A stretch of 8,530 nt of DNA from Candidatus Aerophobota bacterium (GTDB lineage Bacteria; Aerophobota; Aerophobia; Aerophobales; AE-B3A). Position numbers and translations under genes: made by a program. Position 1 is the first letter of the stretch. Every line of letters starts with the position of its first letter. The notes beneath the pieces are model-generated. The model was not told the origin of the DNA. It made no database searches and saw only the letters and a list, made by a program, of their open reading frames with translations. Shown here piece after piece: positions 6,343 to 8,530 of the stretch. The stretch spans positions 1 through 8,530 of the forward strand of contig JAUWRE010000034.1 in NCBI GenBank assembly GCA_030610725.1. Direction: 5' to 3'.

Positions 6343-6398
6343 TTTGTCCCGAGGTCTTTTGTAATATAACATAGAGAAAGAAAAAGTCAAAATACTGG

Positions 6399-7061
6399 CT
6401 ATTTTAAAGCCTCTCTGAGTTTTGCGATTCCCTTTTTAATTCCCAAATGGGGGTGGAAAATACTGGAGGTGCCGCATACCAGAATATTAGCTCCTGCTTT
6501 GACCATCACCGGAGCATTAGCAAAACTCACATTTCCATCTACAGCAATATCTATCTTAAGACCTTTTTTCTCAATTACCTCCCCCAGTTTCTCAATCTTA
6601 GATATAGTAATCGGAACAAGCTTCTGACCAGCAAAACCTGGATTAACCGTCATTATCAGTACCTGAGAAAGCTCTTCCAGGATGTAGTCCAATCGATAAA
6701 GGGGAGTTGCTGGATTAAGAGCCACTCCTGCTCTCGCCCCATTTTCCTTTATCAATTGAATCGTTCTATTCAAATGAGAACAGGCCTCCACGTGAACTGA
6801 AACTAAGCTACTACCTGCTTTAGCAAAAACAGGAACGTACCTGGCAGGCTCTTCAATCATCAAATGGGTGTCAAAGGGCAGGGTAGTTATCTTTCTTAAT
6901 GACCGTAATATGCCTGACCCAAGAGTAAGATTAGGAACAAAGTGTCCATCCATAATATCAAAATGCAAATAGTCAACTCCCCCCTCTTCTAATAACTTGA
7001 TATCTTTCTTTAGACAAGAAAGGTCCGCACACATAACCGAGGCTGATAATTTTGTTTTCAC
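6399..7061 (-). CDS. rpe: Ribulose-phosphate 3-epimerase family protein
   Basis: A 220-residue TIM barrel of standard Rpe size, interconverting ribulose 5-phosphate and xylulose 5-phosphate in the cytoplasmic pentose phosphate pathway. It keeps the metal and catalytic residues: H33 and D35 in HFDIMDGHFVPNLT (33-46), H66 in DTHLM (64-68), MTVNPGFAGQ (137-146) and D175 in VDGN (174-177). The usual VDGG is VDGN, and SVMCADL replaces the more common SILSADF; these, with CGTSSIF, lean slightly toward the allulose-6-phosphate 3-epimerase branch, so sugar specificity is less certain than the fold. The start is GTG, with GAGG 7 nt upstream, and a good promoter lies just before it. The gene ends with TAG at the repeat-filled spacer before leuA; no clear terminator is visible. 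Confidence 0.9.
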   Translation of the reverse strand: MKTKLSASVMCADLSCLKKDIKLLEEGGVDYLHFDIMDGHFVPNLTLGSGILRSLRKITTLPFDTHLMIEEPARYVPVFAKAGSSLVSVHVEACSHLNRTIQLIKENGARAGVALNPATPLYRLDYILEELSQVLIMTVNPGFAGQKLVPITISKIEKLGEVIEKKGLKIDIAVDGNVSFANAPVMVKAGANILVCGTSSIFHPHLGIKKGIAKLREALK

Positions 7062-7099
7062 CTGTCCCCCTCTGCGATGAAATTCTCTGCCACACTCAT

Positions 7100-7127
7100 A
7101 TTATATGAATTTTATCTCCCTGGTCAA
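7100..7127 (-). promoter_or_regulatory. Sigma70-like promoter of rpe
   Basis: Read on the minus strand: TTGACC (7127-7122), a 16-bp spacer, then a perfect TATAAT (7105-7100). Transcription would start near 7093, about 30 nt before the rpe GTG. Its -35 box lies in the same palindrome as that of metG. Confidence 0.7.
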
Positions 7128-7134
7128 ATTTGAC
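7123..7134. promoter_or_regulatory. 12-bp palindrome shared by the divergent -35 boxes
   Basis: GTCAAATTTGAC is a perfect inverted repeat whose two halves supply most of the -35 hexamers of rpe (minus) and metG (plus). RNA polymerase could hardly occupy both promoters at once. It may also be an operator, but no regulator gene is present and the symmetry may simply result from two overlapping -35 boxes. Confidence 0.55.
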
Positions 7135-7158
7135 ACTCAATTACCCATTTGATAGGAT
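7130..7158 (+). promoter_or_regulatory. Sigma70-like promoter of metG
   Basis: A perfect TTGACA (7130-7135), a 17-bp spacer and TAGGAT (7153-7158, four of six to consensus). Transcription would start near 7165, giving a leader of about 40 nt. That is too short for a T-box or S-box riboswitch, and no such motif is visible. Confidence 0.7.
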
Positions 7159-7191
7159 AGAACGAAAGATCAAGATTAATAGCAAGAATAA

Positions 7192-7198
7192 AAGGAAG
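7192..7198 (+). promoter_or_regulatory. Ribosome binding site deciding the TTG start of metG
   Basis: AAGGAAG ends 6 nt before the TTG at 7205. No in-frame ATG or GTG is seen near the conserved N-terminus, so this site supports TTG as the start. Confidence 0.7.
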
Positions 7199-7204
7199 TA
7201 TCTT

Positions 7205-8530
7205 TTGAAGAAGAAATTTTATGTAACTACTCCTATCTACTACGTTAATGATATCCCTCACATAGGACATGCTTATACTACGGTAGCTGCTGACGTCCTG
7301 GCTAGATATAACCGGCTCAAAGGACATAGCGTATTCTTTCTTACCGGAACCGATGAGCACGGAAACAAAATTGCCCAGGCAGCTAAGAAAGATGGAATAA
7401 CCCCTGCTGAGCTAGCTGGCAGAATGGCAAGTCGATTCAAAAATCTCTGGAAAAATCTGAACATTTCCTACAATGACTTTATTCGCACTACCGAGCCCCG
7501 ACATACTGAAGTAGTAAGGACGATATTCAAAAGACTGTATGAACAAAATGACATTTACAAGGGAACCTATAAGGGGTGGTACTGCACTCCCTGCGAGAGT
7601 TTCTGGCTGGAATCACAACTGAAACAAGAAAGATTCTGTCCTGAATGCGCCAGAGAAGTACAAAAGATAGAGGAGGAAAGTTACCTTTTGAGATTGTCCA
7701 AGTATGAAAAACCTCTTCTGAAATACTTTGAAGCTCACCCTTCTTTTGTCCTTCCTGCTACCAGAAGAAACGAGGTGGTCCAATTCATTAAGGGAGGGTT
7801 GAAAGATATTAGTTTTACCAGATTAAGATTGGATTGGGGGATTCCCTGCCCGATAGAAGAGAAACACTCCATTTATGTATGGGTTGATGCTCTTATTAAC
7901 TACATCTCCGCTCTGGGATATAGTATCAACAAAGAGAAATTCTCTCTTTTTTGGCCGGCAGATGTCCATCTAATCGGCAAAGATATTCTAAGATTTCACG
8001 CGGTAATCTGGCCAGCTATCCTGATGGCTCTAGGAATAGAACTTCCCCGGATGGTCTTCGCCCATGGCTGGTGGCAAATAGAGGGAGCAAAGATGTCTAA
8101 ATCTAAAGGAATCGTCGTAGACCCAGAGGAGATAATAAGTAAATACGGAACAGATTCTCTGCGTTATTTTCTCCTGCGAGAAGTTCCTTTTGGGGAGGAT
8201 GGCAATTTCTCTACTTCTCTTTTCATAAAGCGGGTAAACAGTGACCTTGCCAATGATTTGGGAAACTTGCTTAACCGAACTATCCCGCTGGTAATAAGAT
8301 ATTGCCAGGGAAAGGTCCCTCCATTCTACCAAGATGGGGGAGAACTAAAAGAAAAGATAGGGAAAGTCTTCTCTGGATTGGATTCAGCAATGAATGTCCT
8401 TGCTTTCTCGCAGGCTCTGTCAAGTATCTGGGAAATAGTGAAATTATCCAACCTTTACATAGATAAAAATGCTCCCTGGCAATTAGCAAAAGAAAAAAAT
8501 AAACAGAAAGAACTCCATAATACTCTCTAT
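7205..8530 (+). CDS. metG: Methionyl-tRNA synthetase (3' end cut off)
   Basis: The first 442 codons of a class I synthetase that charges initiator and elongator tRNA-Met. The Rossmann domain opens MKKKFYVTTPIYYVN with HIGH-type HIGH at 19-22 and LTGTDEHG shortly after. The connective domain has two Cys pairs, C127/C130 and C145/C148, able to hold one zinc as in the single-knuckle Thermus-like type. YVWVDALINYISALGY, HLIGKDILRFH and HGWW follow, then KMSKS at 296-300 and RVNSDLANDLGNLLNR leading into the anticodon-binding helical domain. The sequence stops inside that domain, so any C-terminal tRNA-binding extension cannot be seen. The TTG start gives exactly the family's N-terminus. It is the only plus-strand gene and diverges from rpe with its own promoter. 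Identification is secure. Confidence 0.96.
   Translation, partial: MKKKFYVTTPIYYVNDIPHIGHAYTTVAADVLARYNRLKGHSVFFLTGTDEHGNKIAQAAKKDGITPAELAGRMASRFKNLWKNLNISYNDFIRTTEPRHTEVVRTIFKRLYEQNDIYKGTYKGWYCTPCESFWLESQLKQERFCPECAREVQKIEEESYLLRLSKYEKPLLKYFEAHPSFVLPATRRNEVVQFIKGGLKDISFTRLRLDWGIPCPIEEKHSIYVWVDALINYISALGYSINKEKFSLFWPADVHLIGKDILRFHAVIWPAILMALGIELPRMVFAHGWWQIEGAKMSKSKGIVVDPEEIISKYGTDSLRYFLLREVPFGEDGNFSTSLFIKRVNSDLANDLGNLLNRTIPLVIRYCQGKVPPFYQDGGELKEKIGKVFSGLDSAMNVLAFSQALSSIWEIVKLSNLYIDKNAPWQLAKEKNKQKELHNTLY

Noticed and set aside
6338..6349. GGACATTTGTCC hairpin as terminator of rpe
   Set aside because: The stem is only 4-5 bp with a tiny loop and no following U-run in the rpe direction.
7124..7464. 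Minus-strand open frames across the start of metG
   Set aside because: They cover the rpe/metG promoter region and the HIGH region of metG antisense and resemble no known protein; they are shadows.
8030..8489. Minus-strand open frames of 69-100 codons inside metG
   Set aside because: They lie fully inside a strongly conserved plus-strand synthetase, show no recognisable motif and have no supporting ribosome site or partner gene.

Overview
The window looks like chromosomal housekeeping DNA from a bacterium of modest G+C (about 40% by eye). The genes encode FtsZ, RNase PH, phenylalanyl- and methionyl-tRNA synthetases, 2-isopropylmalate synthase and a pentose-phosphate epimerase. No transposase, phage, CRISPR or rRNA/tRNA gene is visible. 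Several features recall the lean genomes of uncultured candidate-phylum bacteria: a gene fusion, non-ATG starts in three of eight genes, a divergent FtsZ, pheS without pheT next to it, and spacers filled with iterated short repeats. The exact phylum cannot be decided from this sequence.

Layout. Seven genes lie on the minus strand, so transcription there runs from high to low coordinates: rpe (7061-6399), leuA (6066-4549), pheS (4552-3545), ftsZ (3304-2207), a small membrane protein (2194-1979), rph (1790-1080) and an in-frame rdgB-coaE fusion (1077 to the left edge, cut off). metG (7205 to the right edge, cut off) is the only plus-strand gene. It diverges from rpe across a 143-bp region holding two back-to-back sigma70-like promoters whose -35 boxes overlap in a 12-bp palindrome.

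Coupling. leuA and pheS overlap by the classic ATGA. ftsZ and the membrane protein are 12 bp apart. rph and rdgB-coaE are 2 bp apart. These tight pairs are separated by three spacers of 178, 240 and 332 bp that hold no gene. All three spacers carry arrays with a strict 7-nt period, but the heptamer differs from array to array (ATAGCGN, GTTCATN, CGTATNN/CGCANNN, ACGATAT). In two spacers, arrays recur in opposite orientation so that the spacer could fold back on itself. Two spacers also carry copies of a C-rich palindromic repeat.

The most notable points are the fused RdgB-CoaE protein, the heptanucleotide foldback spacers, the FtsZ with a Lys in its GTP-binding signature and an Asp for Asn in its T7 loop, the leuA-pheS pairing without pheT, and the overlapping divergent rpe/metG promoters. 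I see no clearly new multi-gene system; the repeats and the fusion are the best leads.
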